Positions 1 to 9,000 of a DNA stretch of 15,937 nt are shown piece by piece. Below the pieces are notes generated by a model that was not told where the DNA came from, ran no database searches, and saw only the letters and a list, made by a program, of their open reading frames with translations. A program made the translations under genes and the position numbers. Position 1 is the stretch's first letter; the number at the start of each line of letters is the position of its first letter. Source of the DNA: CAZYPH01 sp964649095 (lineage in GTDB: Bacteria > Bdellovibrionota > UBA1018 > UBA923); the NCBI GenBank assembly GCA_964649095.1, contig CAZYPH010000044.1, forward strand, positions 1-15,937, written 5' to 3'.

Positions 1-1
1 A

Positions 2-1606
2 TTAATAGCCACCCTCTTTTGATTCTAACAACCCACTACACCCACCATCGCCACCCACCTCAAGATAGGCGGCCCCCGGCCCGTGGAGGCGGCGGAGGTT
101 GTGGAAGTCGGGCTGGTCAATCGAAGGCCTGGGCTCTGCTGGTGCAGCGGGCGCAGGAAGGGGCGCTAGAGTAGGGCGACGAGTGGGAAGTGGTATTAGT
201 GGTATTATCGGACGCCGATACGGGTCAAATATAGTGCTTTCGAGTGAGGGCTGCCTAAGCTCTGTGGGGGGCCAGACCATTGGTATCATTTCCCTAGGGG
301 GCAACACGTAAGCCCCAAAGACGAGCCTCCAAACGAGGTCATTGATACTCAAACCATACCGCTCAAAATAATCCATTCTATACCTAGCCACTGCAGCACT
401 TACCGTGCCGTCTCCGTCCCCAACACCGGCGCTTCCCGGCCGCCGCCAATCCCGCACCGACAAATCACCTCGACGCCAGCCATTACGTTCCGCAGTGCGA
501 GGGGTGAGTGCGTGTACTTTAGTAAAGACATCGTAGGGCACACCGAAACGGCGCAGGTCTGGTCCAAAAAAATCAGCCGCAACAATGCGTCGAGACAAGC
601 GCCCGCCGCGCACCGCGCGTGACAGGGCCACCACACGCGTGCCGACGCGCGCATAAACCATCTCCTGCGTGCGTGTCGCAGAGGGCGTTTCAAACCCCAT
701 GAAATCGAACGCACGACCGCCCGCTACGTCATCCTGCAATAAGTCGCTCAACAAGACCTGATGGCGCTCGCCGGAGCGCAGGTCATAACGCATGAGCAAC
801 GCAGCGCTCTCCACCCAAACCCACAACCCATCGTGCACGCGGCGTATTTTTGTTATTGCCCCCGTGGGCAAATCGAATATGTCCGCCAACAAGATAGGGA
901 CGCGCTTTCGTCTACGTGTCGCGCTATTCCACTCGACCAACTGGCGCGACGTTAAAATAGAGACCGTAAATGCTGAACCGCGGTGCAAACCCAAAATCAC
1001 CTCACCGCGCGCGAGGGTCATAAATGAAGAGAGCGGCTGGCGATACCGAACCGAAAGTGGTGCCGTGGCCTGGCCCGCATCACCTTCATCGAATGGGGCC
1101 GCCAACTCTACCAAATCGCCACTAGTAGACAACGCAAACAGCGTGGTCTCGGCACCATGCTCGAGAGCGACAAACCGCTCGTCCCGCAACAAACGCGTTA
1201 ACTGAGGTCGTTGTGTCGACTCGGCAATAGCCAAGTGGGCCGCCCAAAGCTGCTGGCGGTGGTCTAATACGACAAGATTGCCGGGCACCACGCGGTCAGG
1301 GTGCATCACAAACCCCACCAATCCAAACGCGGCCACTCTAGGCACGGCATTAGGCGGCGCCGCGGCGAATAGGCGCCTCGAACCGGAAAACGGATTCTCA
1401 GTAACCTCGCCTGGAGTCGGACGGAGCTCCCACAACTCAAACCCAGCAGCCCCCGCGTCAGGGCGGTCGGGTTGGTGCAAGACAAAAACCGGGCTCCCAA
1501 TTTGAACATTCCGCCAATCGGCATTCTGAGCCGCAAGCGGGGTCAACAGAAGACAAAATACTGCACTAAAAATGACTACGATTTTTTGAAAATACATACG
1601 CAACAT
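2..1606 (-). CDS. Secreted protein of unknown function, Pro-rich C-terminus
   Basis: I do not recognise a family. The 534-residue product is complete, with its TAA stop at the very edge of the window. It opens with a Sec signal peptide (Lys8, then a hydrophobic core at about residues 10-22, likely cleaved near LAA at 24-26), so it should act in the periplasm or outside. There is no lipobox. Residues about 30-400 are rich in short beta-type segments with recurring hydrophobic-aromatic patterns, compatible with a beta-propeller, but no repeat is clean enough to name. A GDGDGT stretch near residue 400 could bind calcium. About residues 440-500 form a proline-rich, probably disordered segment. 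No clear Shine-Dalgarno precedes either ATG (codon 1 or codon 4), so the start could be three codons later. The gene looks richer in G+C than the methyltransferase upstream of it. It ends a same-strand run, 62 bases after the methyltransferase. Confidence 0.7.
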   Translation of the reverse strand: MLRMYFQKIVVIFSAVFCLLLTPLAAQNADWRNVQIGSPVFVLHQPDRPDAGAAGFELWELRPTPGEVTENPFSGSRRLFAAAPPNAVPRVAAFGLVGFVMHPDRVVPGNLVVLDHRQQLWAAHLAIAESTQRPQLTRLLRDERFVALEHGAETTLFALSTSGDLVELAAPFDEGDAGQATAPLSVRYRQPLSSFMTLARGEVILGLHRGSAFTVSILTSRQLVEWNSATRRRKRVPILLADIFDLPTGAITKIRRVHDGLWVWVESAALLMRYDLRSGERHQVLLSDLLQDDVAGGRAFDFMGFETPSATRTQEMVYARVGTRVVALSRAVRGGRLSRRIVAADFFGPDLRRFGVPYDVFTKVHALTPRTAERNGWRRGDLSVRDWRRPGSAGVGDGDGTVSAAVARYRMDYFERYGLSINDLVWRLVFGAYVLPPREMIPMVWPPTELRQPSLESTIFDPYRRPIIPLIPLPTRRPTLAPLPAPAAPAEPRPSIDQPDFHNLRRLHGPGAAYLEVGGDGGCSGLLESKEGGY

Positions 1607-1668
1607 CGGCGCGAACTATAGGAAATTTTGAAGAGAGAAACAAATGATGGGTAAATTCAATACGAGCG

Positions 1669-2349
1669 TTAGATTTTAGCCTCTAATACCACAAAATACT
1701 GCGCCCCGATCGGCAGCCAACGCAAGGATGGCTCGAGACGACGCAGCACTCTCAGCTGCTGCGGAAAAAACAACGTGTAACCATCGTCGACCACGCGCAG
1801 ACCTGCGGACTGAGCCCGACGCATCAATTGCCATTTGGGTATCATGGTCGCATGGGCATCAAACGGACAGCGCTCAAACAGCCATCGCGTGACGGGGTTT
1901 ATGGGGTTGTGCTCGAAAACAATCATACGACCATGCTGTGCAAGAACGTTTTTGCAGCGCTCGAGCGCTGCTAGCTGATCACCGTCGGGAATATGATGAA
2001 ATACATTGGCAGCAAAAATAAGATCAAAGCGCCTATCCGTAACCAACGCCCAGTCGGCATACAGCGTAGCCTTTGGATTCCGAACCCTAGCCATTTCAAG
2101 CGACTCACTCGATAAATCAAACCCACTTAACGACGCCTGGGGAAAATGCTTTGAAAAATACGGCAAACTTCGACCGGCCCCACAACCAAAATCTAAAATA
2201 TGGTTGATCGCCCGGCCTGCGACCAATTTTTTGACGTGCACTATTTTATATTCGGCCAAGTACTGGTCATCACCCAAACCGAAGGGAATCGACTCGCATA
2301 ATACTTTGTCATAATGTCCTGCAAATTGGTCAAATTCGTGATTGTTCAA
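1669..2349 (-). CDS. Class I SAM-dependent methyltransferase
   Basis: Small-molecule type methyltransferase of 226 residues (Methyltransf_11/25-like). Seen: SAM-binding motif I, DFGCGAGRS at 53-61; an acidic residue closing strand 2 (Asp78 in GFDLS), which in this fold contacts the SAM ribose; and a FHHIP motif at 117-121 after strand 4. The C-terminal part (150-226), with an Arg-rich stretch around 198-210 and a final beta strand, probably forms the substrate cap. The substrate cannot be read from sequence; a lipid, quinone or sugar precursor is possible. The start is TTG: GGAG at 2356-2359 lies six bases upstream on this strand, and no ATG nearby has a comparable site. It lies between the secreted orphan protein downstream and the palindrome-rich gap upstream, so it probably has its own promoter. 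Fold assignment is firm; role is open. Confidence 0.88.
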   Translation of the reverse strand: MNNHEFDQFAGHYDKVLCESIPFGLGDDQYLAEYKIVHVKKLVAGRAINHILDFGCGAGRSLPYFSKHFPQASLSGFDLSSESLEMARVRNPKATLYADWALVTDRRFDLIFAANVFHHIPDGDQLAALERCKNVLAQHGRMIVFEHNPINPVTRWLFERCPFDAHATMIPKWQLMRRAQSAGLRVVDDGYTLFFPQQLRVLRRLEPSLRWLPIGAQYFVVLEAKI

Positions 2350-2453
2350 ACCCAGCTCCGCCTAAAGATATATTTCTGAAAGTAATCGTACCGAACCGCA
2401 ATTAACAGCACGATTTATAGAGCCTCTTCAACCAGACTACTCAACGACCACCA

Positions 2454-2524
2454 CACAGCTTGCTGTGCAACAATTTCAACGCATCGATGCGAGGCGCGTG
2501 GCCGTAAGCGAGGGAGCCTCCCGT
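2454..2524. repeat. Cluster of small inverted repeats flanking the palindrome
   Basis: This stretch fills the rest of the gene-free gap beside the long palindrome. It contains CACAGC-TT-GCTGTG (2454-2467), the perfect 10-bp palindrome GCATCGATGC (2481-2490), and GGGAG-C-CTCCC (2512-2522). TCCCG (2519-2523) can also pair with CGGGA (2533-2537) inside the left arm of the large palindrome, so two folds compete. The run may be part of the same element. Bases 2350-2453 show nothing else I can support apart from the methyltransferase ribosome binding site. Confidence 0.5.
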
Positions 2525-2650
2525 GTTAAGTGCGGGATTTTGGCTTCAGACAAGGAAGTTTCTGGGGCGAAAACCGGAGTGTACACAAAAGTACATGAGG
2601 ATTTTCGCCCCGGAAACTGACGCAGGATCAAGCCAAAAGCACCACTTAAC
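2525..2650. repeat. 126-bp near-symmetric imperfect palindrome
   Basis: Nested inverted arms share one axis at 2587.5: GTTAAGTG (2525-2532) with CACTTAAC (2643-2650); TTTTGGCTT (2538-2546) with AAGCCAAAA (2630-2638); GTTTC plus GGGGCGAAAA (2558-2573) with TTTTCGCCCC plus GAAAC (2602-2617); and TGTAC (2580-2584) with GTACA (2591-2595). The loop is ACAAAA. Internal loops have nearly equal length on both sides. It lies just after the metallophosphoesterase stop. Size and symmetry suggest a palindromic interspersed element (REP/MITE-like) or a long hairpin RNA, not a simple terminator, since no U-tract follows. No transposase is nearby. I cannot name the family. Confidence 0.8.
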
Positions 2651-2659
2651 AGCCAAACG

Positions 2660-3796
2660 CTAGGTGGACCAGTGGTGGTAGGGTTTATGCTCACCTTGCC
2701 ACTGCTTCAAACTAGCCACCGCCCGCCCCTTGTCATCATATTCGATCAAAGCAAACGTCAAACGGTAGCCGCTACCCATGTTGCGTAAGTCGAGATTGAC
2801 CATCTTGGTCCAGGTACCGGTGTTGATATAGGCTTTTCCGTCAGGGTAACTTTTCATCATGGGCATGTGGGTGTGACCGAAGATGACGGTGTGGATGTGT
2901 GGTTGTTCGTCGAGCAGGCGCCGCGCATCCGCTTCAAGGTCTTGCAGAAACGTAGTCGACTCTTGCTGTAAGATTTTTAAAGTTACTTTCAAACGCGAAT
3001 GGCGATTGGGGTTATAAACAAATCTTGTTTTCATGAAATAGAAAAACGAGAGGAAGAAAAACTTCAAAGTAAAAATCGTGTCGAACAAAAGCCCCCACAG
3101 AAGCATGGTTTTGACGGGGCGAATTTTATCGACGTATTCACGTTCCCACTTAAAGCGATTGACGATTTTTAGAACATAAAAACTACCCCAGGGTAGATTA
3201 AGAACCGGATCACTCAACCCCGACGTCAAAAACGGGTTGGAATAATTAAACAAATGCACGGCTTCAAACTGATTGCCGTGGTGGATCTGAATGCCACCTT
3301 CGAGATCGATGTGCGGTTTAGCATAATTTACGGAAACACGATGACTGGGGTAGATCGAATCGGCATCCCACTCTCGAATAAGGCGTTCTTGTACTTTTGG
3401 AAAAAATAAATCCGCATCGTGATTGCCAATATTTACGGTGATTTTTTTTCCAGGCAGTGACGTAAAGTGTTTCAAGGCCTTCATCACTTTGGGGTGCCCC
3501 GCGATAATGCATTCTAACTTGTAGAGCGCAAACTGTTCGGTAATGACCTCTTCAAACTCACCACGGTAAGGTACGTTTAAAAAATCTAAATAATCACCGT
3601 TTATAATTAACTCGACGTCACAACCATCGCCGTATACTCCGGTTGAGAAGTGCTGAAAAAACTCAACCATTTCATCATCGAAGAAAAAATCTTCGTGTGG
3701 GTTTTGTTGATTTTCAAACTGTACTCCACCAGACAAATGACAATCTGAGATGACTAACTTGATCTTTTTCGCAGGCGCGTTATTGTTTGTGGACAT
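2660..3796 (-). CDS. Calcineurin-like metallophosphoesterase with membrane segment
   Basis: Two-metal phosphoesterase of the fold that includes LpxH (UDP-2,3-diacylglucosamine hydrolase). Counting from this ATG (378 residues): DCH near residue 18-20 (DxH), GDYLD near 67-71 (GDxxD), GNHD near 124-127, HHGNQFE near 172-178 and GHTH near 307-310, which is the full ligand set, so it should be active. A strongly hydrophobic stretch near residues 231-254, rich in Phe and Leu, suggests membrane association, as expected for a lipid-linked substrate. At 378 residues it is far longer than LpxH (about 240), so I do not call it LpxH; the substrate is unknown. An in-frame TTG at 3832 would add 12 residues, but the ATG at 3796 starts closer to the first domain strand. 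Neither has a strong Shine-Dalgarno. It is transcribed divergently from the ferredoxin. Confidence 0.85.
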   Translation of the reverse strand: MSTNNNAPAKKIKLVISDCHLSGGVQFENQQNPHEDFFFDDEMVEFFQHFSTGVYGDGCDVELIINGDYLDFLNVPYRGEFEEVITEQFALYKLECIIAGHPKVMKALKHFTSLPGKKITVNIGNHDADLFFPKVQERLIREWDADSIYPSHRVSVNYAKPHIDLEGGIQIHHGNQFEAVHLFNYSNPFLTSGLSDPVLNLPWGSFYVLKIVNRFKWEREYVDKIRPVKTMLLWGLLFDTIFTLKFFFLSFFYFMKTRFVYNPNRHSRLKVTLKILQQESTTFLQDLEADARRLLDEQPHIHTVIFGHTHMPMMKSYPDGKAYINTGTWTKMVNLDLRNMGSGYRLTFALIEYDDKGRAVASLKQWQGEHKPYHHWST

Positions 3797-3931
3797 TGAA
3801 ATTAAGTTTATGTGAAAAGGGCGCAAACGCAAAGGCTGGAAACGGCTGCAAAACGGTTACAAGAAACCTGCGTTGCAGAGCGCAACACAATCTACCAATT
3901 ACGGTCGAATACTAGAGTGAGGATTTAAATT

Positions 3932-4162
3932 ATGGCTGATGTTAGCAAAAAATGGCCCGAAAATACCGCAGGGCGTTACTATGTAGACGAGCAGTGCATT
4001 GACTGTGATGCGTGCCGAACCGAGGCGCCGAAGAACTTTACACGCAATGAATCCCACGGGTATTCTTTTGTGTACAAACAACCTTCGACACCCGAGGAAG
4101 AAGCACAATGCAAAACGGCAATGGAAGCATGCCCAGTAGAAGCGATAGGCCAGGACGGCTAA
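3932..4162 (+). CDS. Single-cluster 4Fe-4S ferredoxin
   Basis: Small cytoplasmic electron carrier of 76 residues. Cys22, Cys25 and Cys28 (CIDCDAC) plus Cys67 in CPVEAIG form the classical CxxCxxC...CP set for one [4Fe-4S] cluster, as in Fer4_13-type ferredoxins. Cys60 is an extra cysteine seven residues before the fourth ligand, which in this group can form a disulphide or be free. The region between the ligands is short, so there is no second cluster. AGGA lies eight bases before the ATG, a good ribosome binding site. The redox partner is not evident. The last 55 bases overlap the next gene in another frame, suggesting translational coupling. The upstream gap of about 135 bases to the divergent phosphoesterase must hold its promoter; I could not pick a convincing one. 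Confidence 0.92.
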   Translation: MADVSKKWPENTAGRYYVDEQCIDCDACRTEAPKNFTRNESHGYSFVYKQPSTPEEEAQCKTAMEACPVEAIGQDG

Positions 4163-5712
4163 GCGGCCTTACGTTACTCTGGACTAGCTTGCTAGTTGTA
4201 CTTTTGAGCCCCTCTTTTGTAGGGGCTCAGGTACAGAAAAATATATTTCACAATGCTAATATATTAGCTGACCATGATTTCGAACCTACCCGTAAAAATA
4301 CGTTAGAGACACTAGGGTCGACGATTAAATCGATCGAACAACACTCCAAAGTTGGCTCAAAACTGCACAATACGTTCGACCACCTACGCAATAAAAAGAC
4401 TGGTATTTACGACCTAAAGGGCAAAACGATTTTGCCGGGCTTTCACAATGGCGACGTCCGTTTAATTTTTGCTGCCTTGAAAGACCAGTGGGTCAACCTG
4501 AACGGTTCGTTAGAACAAATCGCAACTAAATTGAAAGAGGCTCAATCTAAAACCACCGCACGCGTTTTAGACAACAAGGGCCAGGCGTGGATTATCGGTT
4601 ATGCCGTACAAACAGAACCAACACTAGACGACCTCAACGACCACCCTATTTGGCTGTGGCACTATACATTCGAAAAAGCCTATATAAATAAAAAAGCAAA
4701 AAAACTTTTAGATGTGGATTCGAACTTTTTAGTAGACCGCAACGCCTTAGACCACTTTCGTAAGCGTTTCAAACCTACAATTGACGAAGTAGCCGGTGGC
4801 ATTGAACGGACTCAGGCAGAACTATTAAGGGCGGGGATTGTATCCATTCAAACCAAGCTATTATTCGAAGACGTCGAAGTATTAGCGCTCAAAAAACTCT
4901 TCGATGAAAAGAAGCTAAAAATACGCGTCGGTGTTTGGGGCCCACTTGAAAGACTTTCAGCGTTTCAGGAACTGGCAGCGTCGCGTTTGCCCAACGACTG
5001 GATTCGTTTATTAGGCCTATTTACTGACGTCGACGGGCTATTTGCGATTGATGCCGCAAATACGTTGGAGTCCCCAAAACAACCCCTACAAGCCTTCCAC
5101 TCGCAGGAGGCGTTAGATGCGTTGGTTTTACAGGCCAACAAAGCGGGTTTTCCGGTGCGCCTTGCCGCATCAGGCTCTAAAGGGGTTACAATGGCGATGA
5201 CGGCCATTGATAGATCTAAACAAAAACTATTTAATTCTAGGATTCATAATAGCATCGATCGCGCCACACACTGCCCACCACAGATTTTTGATCGCCTAGC
5301 GTTAACACGTACGCAGGTAATGATTTATCCCACAAGCTCTGACAATGTTTTAGCGACAACGATTACTGGACACATAAAACAAGTGACCCCTTATGCGACT
5401 ATGGATAAATCAAATGTATTGATGAGCGTTGCTCAAGAGTGGCCGAGTGAAACGTTAGACACGTGGCGAGCCTTTCAACTATTAAGTCAGGAAATAGGCG
5501 CAAAAGCCGCGCTCAATGCGTTTACTATAAACCCTGCTCGTGCGCTTCAAGAAGACCATCTCTGGGGTACGTTGCGGGACGGAAAACTGGCGGACTTTAT
5601 TGTCGTCAATAAAGATCCGATTTCTCTAAACCCAAAAACGACACAAGTAGAGATGACAGTTGTAGATGGACAAATCGTTTACTCCGCAACGCCCAACAAT
5701 CAAACGAACTAG
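4108..5712 (+). CDS. Secreted amidohydrolase-like protein (YtcJ/Amidohydro_3), catalytic residues lost
   Basis: Full-length relative (534 residues) of the YtcJ-type amidohydrolases. A signal peptide (hydrophobic core about 20-36, VGA cleavage site at 38-40) sends it to the periplasm or outside. Family landmarks keep their order: LPGF at 109-112, a TIM-barrel core, an ANKAGFPV segment at 343-350, and the closing GTLRDGKLADFIVV with NPARAL before it. The usual metal ligands are missing: the DxHxH after LPGF reads N114-G-D116-V-R118; the HAIGD segment reads A353-A-S-G-S; the IEHA segment reads I383-D-R-A; the late GSD aspartate is probably E444. The frame is intact over 1.6 kb, so this looks like a maintained non-hydrolytic protein, not decay. 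GAGGAAG lies shortly before the chosen ATG; an ATG at 4129 is the alternative. It starts inside the ferredoxin gene. The composition is A+T-richer than the genes at the window ends. Confidence 0.8.
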   Translation: MQNGNGSMPSRSDRPGRLSGLTLLWTSLLVVLLSPSFVGAQVQKNIFHNANILADHDFEPTRKNTLETLGSTIKSIEQHSKVGSKLHNTFDHLRNKKTGIYDLKGKTILPGFHNGDVRLIFAALKDQWVNLNGSLEQIATKLKEAQSKTTARVLDNKGQAWIIGYAVQTEPTLDDLNDHPIWLWHYTFEKAYINKKAKKLLDVDSNFLVDRNALDHFRKRFKPTIDEVAGGIERTQAELLRAGIVSIQTKLLFEDVEVLALKKLFDEKKLKIRVGVWGPLERLSAFQELAASRLPNDWIRLLGLFTDVDGLFAIDAANTLESPKQPLQAFHSQEALDALVLQANKAGFPVRLAASGSKGVTMAMTAIDRSKQKLFNSRIHNSIDRATHCPPQIFDRLALTRTQVMIYPTSSDNVLATTITGHIKQVTPYATMDKSNVLMSVAQEWPSETLDTWRAFQLLSQEIGAKAALNAFTINPARALQEDHLWGTLRDGKLADFIVVNKDPISLNPKTTQVEMTVVDGQIVYSATPNNQTN

Positions 5713-6035
5713 AACTTCAAATCCACAGAGTGGCTATCTAATGAGTAAACACTGACGGTATTTACGGCGGGATTATTTATAAACAAATTTAGTTAACACC
5801 AATACATTCAATTTCTTTAAAGTAAACCCTCATAAAATTACCAATCAAACTCGACCACTTACTACCCCTGCGTCGCAAGTACATAGGCCAAGCAAGCTCA
5901 CCGGCAAACTTTAAAACCCCTATTTGACCCTGTTTAAACCTCACACACGAAGTTTTTCTAACGTCTGACAAAATTAGTCCGATAATAAGAATGTATTATT
6001 AACAATCATTAGTCAGAAGAGACATAGGGGTACGT
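5713..6035. other. Intergenic region, no gene supported
   Basis: About 320 A+T-rich bases between the pseudo-amidohydrolase and the large lyase gene. The only open frames are short and start poorly. A weak inverted repeat (GTAAA...TTTAC at about 5746-5766) follows the upstream gene but has no U-tract. The right end must carry the promoter of the lyase gene. AGGGG at 6026-6030 is its ribosome binding site. Confidence 0.5.
5965..5992 (+). promoter_or_regulatory. Possible sigma70-type promoter of the lyase gene
   Basis: CTGACA (5965-5970) resembles a -35 box. Sixteen bases later AAGAAT (5987-5992) is a mediocre -10. The A+T-rich TATTATT further downstream is an alternative -10 with no good -35. 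The position suits the ATG at 6036. This is weak pattern matching only. Confidence 0.25.
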
Positions 6036-9000
6036 ATGATGAAGTCAAAAACCCTCGCGGGTTTAGCTCTTCTGCTTTCGACGTCGGCCGCAACAGCAGC
6101 CGATATTGAATTAAGACCAGGCGGAGAATCGCTTGCCGGAGTGCTCAATCGAGCCCAACCCGGTGACCGCATTCTTATGCGAGCTGGTATTTTTTCAGGT
6201 GGAAGCGGATGGATCTCTAACGTTGGTGGCACAGCCACCAGCCCAATCACCATTATCTCAGCGGACGGCCCAGGCCGCGCCGTTTTAGAAGGAGGCTCTC
6301 AGTCCCTGCGTTTAAATAACGCACGTCATATGATTTTTGACGGATTAGAAGTGCGAAACGCACAGAACAACGTCATTCAAATCGATGGCAACTCTACCGG
6401 CATCGTATTGCGTAATATCTACGCCCACGATGCGGGTCTTGAGGGTGACGTTTTAAAAGTCAGTCAATCGAATGCCATTACCGTAGAAAATTCGGAATTC
6501 GCACGCCCTGGTCGCAGATCAGGTGGCGAAAACCCTTATCAAGAGTGTCTTGATTTTGTCGATGTTGATAACTCTATCATTCGCGACAACTTCATTCACG
6601 ACGGTGGTTCGATGTTGATGTATGTTAAAGGCGGTTCGCGCAACTCTATCGTTGAGCGTAACGTCATTAGTTATCAACGTGCGGGCGCCAGCGACCCGAT
6701 GGTTGGTATCGGCGGCGCAACCGACACTAACTTATTAGGCGGAGAACGTTATGAAATTATCGATGTGGTGTTTCGTAACAACATCTTATTCGGCGGTAGC
6801 ACTGGTGCTCTTGCCGTTTACGATGCGCAGAACGCCTACATCGCCAACAACTTATTCGTAAACAACGACCGCGTACTGGTTGAGTTCCGTGCAGGCTCAG
6901 GCCCTGCTGGTGGCTCATCTAACGTACAGGTAGCCAACAACATGTTCGTAGATACGCGTGGACAAATGCCTACGCCGTACCAACGTTCAAGCCATACTTT
7001 GAGCGGTTTTGTAAACACACACAACTTGTACTACAACAACGGTGCAGCCGTTCCGACGTCAGCTTTGGTAAACTTAGCTAACGAACCGGGGCGCAGTCTC
7101 ATCAATCCACAAGTCGCTAGCATTGACGTGATGACGGCTCAGAAAGTCAACATCATATCGGGCTTAAAACCTCGTGCAAGCGCTGTGGGTATTGATACGT
7201 CTGCAGCGCCATATTTTGTGGTCGACGATATTGAAAAAGTCGCTCGCAACGGTGTGTTTGCAATGGGCTCGTTTAGTGTAGGCACTGGTAGCGTGACACC
7301 TCCACCAACATCAGGTGGTGGTTTAGTGACATCGCTGGCCTATACGTTGTCGCGTACGCCTGGTGTGATGAATCAACAAACGGTGATTAGTGCTACCAGC
7401 CAAGGCAGCAGTAATCCACAATACCGTTTCTGGGTAATTACCCCGAGCGGTTCGTGGACGTTGCCATGTGGCAACTACTCATCAGCCGCAACGTGTGCGT
7501 TCACACCAAACAGTGCCGGCATGTGGCGTTTTGCGATTAGTGCAAAAGACATCAACTCTACTGCGCAATACGATCAAACTACAAACGAAGTAGACTATAA
7601 CGTTTTAGAAAATGCTCCGGCACCAACCGTGCCTGACTTTTCATTGGCGTTGAGCGCTATTTCAGGTTCGGTTACACAAGGCGCTAGCCGTACGGTAAAC
7701 GTTACCGTTTCACGTACAAATGGCATGAGTGAACCGGTAGCTCTATCAATTGCTGATGCCCCTCAAGGCGTTGTAGGTACATTTGCACCTACAAGTTTAA
7801 GTGGCAGTACAATACAATCGAAACTAACTCTGTTTGTTCCTATTACGGTAGCCAATGCGAAATACACCATTCGTATTGTGGGTACACGTCAAGCAGGTTT
7901 AGCAGTGTCGGTGCCATACACGTTGACAGTCAATAAGTTGTCTAACTTTTTGATTTCATCAACACCGGCAACCGTTAACGTCATTCAGGGTGCCACTGCA
8001 CAAGCAACAGTGTCGCTGACTAAAGGAAGTGCTTACAACACCAACGTTGCGCTTTCGTTAGTATCACGAACCACAGGCGGTCAAATAGTCGTGCCTACGT
8101 TCAGCGCAAACCCCGTTACTGGGGGCGCTGGTCAAGTAAGCTCGATCAACCTTGCATTGGCCGTTCCGAATGCGTTAGCGGCTGGAACGTACAACTACTA
8201 CGTACGTGGTACGGCTGGCACGATAGTGAAAAATGCAACACTTCAATTGAAAGTGGCTGCAGCACCAATCGTGACACCAACGCCTACACCAACTCCGACG
8301 CCGACACCTACGCCTACTCCAACACCAACGCCTACACCGACGCCTACGCCAACTCCGACACCAACACCGGTGCCAGTGACTGGTCTTAAGGCGTTCCCAG
8401 GTGCAGAAGGTTTTGGTGCCGTAGCAACAGGTGGACGTGGTGGTCGCGTAATCTACGTAACCAACAACAACACAAGCGGTGCTGGTTCATTGAACGCGGC
8501 TCTTGCAGAAACTGGTCCTCGAACCATCTTGTTTAAAACAAGTGGTTTGATCAACGGTGCTGCTGAGATCATGCGCGGCGATGTAACTATTGCCGGTCAA
8601 ACATCGCCATGCGGTGTGACAGTGCGCGGTTTAGTGTGTGATAGCGTGTACGATAGCGCGCAATGTAACAACATGGTTGTGCGTTACTTGAAGTCGCGTC
8701 CTGGTACGTCTTCACAAATGGCCGGTGGTTACATTCTAGCAGACGGTGTGACGCTTGACGGTGTTTCTAACACCATCATCGACCACGTAGAAGCTACCAA
8801 TGCGACGGATGAAGCATGGCAGATCTCAGGCAGCAGCAACATCACTGTGCAAAACTCAATCTTGGGTGAAACAGTCGGTGGTCACGCTGACCTGGGCGGT
8901 ATGCTCATCAACTACAGCTCAACTACCAAGCCATTACAAAACCTGTCGTTGCACCACAACATGTGGTACCGCGCGGGTGGACGCTTGCCAGAGTTAAGCT

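Noticed and set aside
792..1205. 137-residue plus-strand frame inside the secreted orphan gene
   Set aside because: It is antisense to a signal-peptide-bearing full-length gene and has no ribosome binding site or domain pattern.
2525..2650. Integron attC site
   Set aside because: The outer arms fit the GTTRRRY and RYYYAAC words but in the wrong order: attC has RYYYAAC first and GTTRRRY last. There is no integrase or cassette array.
2476..2694. 72-residue minus-strand reading frame across the palindrome
   Set aside because: It is an artefact of the inverted repeats and overlaps the metallophosphoesterase end; no ribosome binding site and composition unlike a protein.
5789..5971. 60-residue minus-strand frame in the gap before the lyase gene
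   Set aside because: TTG start without a Shine-Dalgarno, no recognisable motif, and it lies where the lyase promoter must be.
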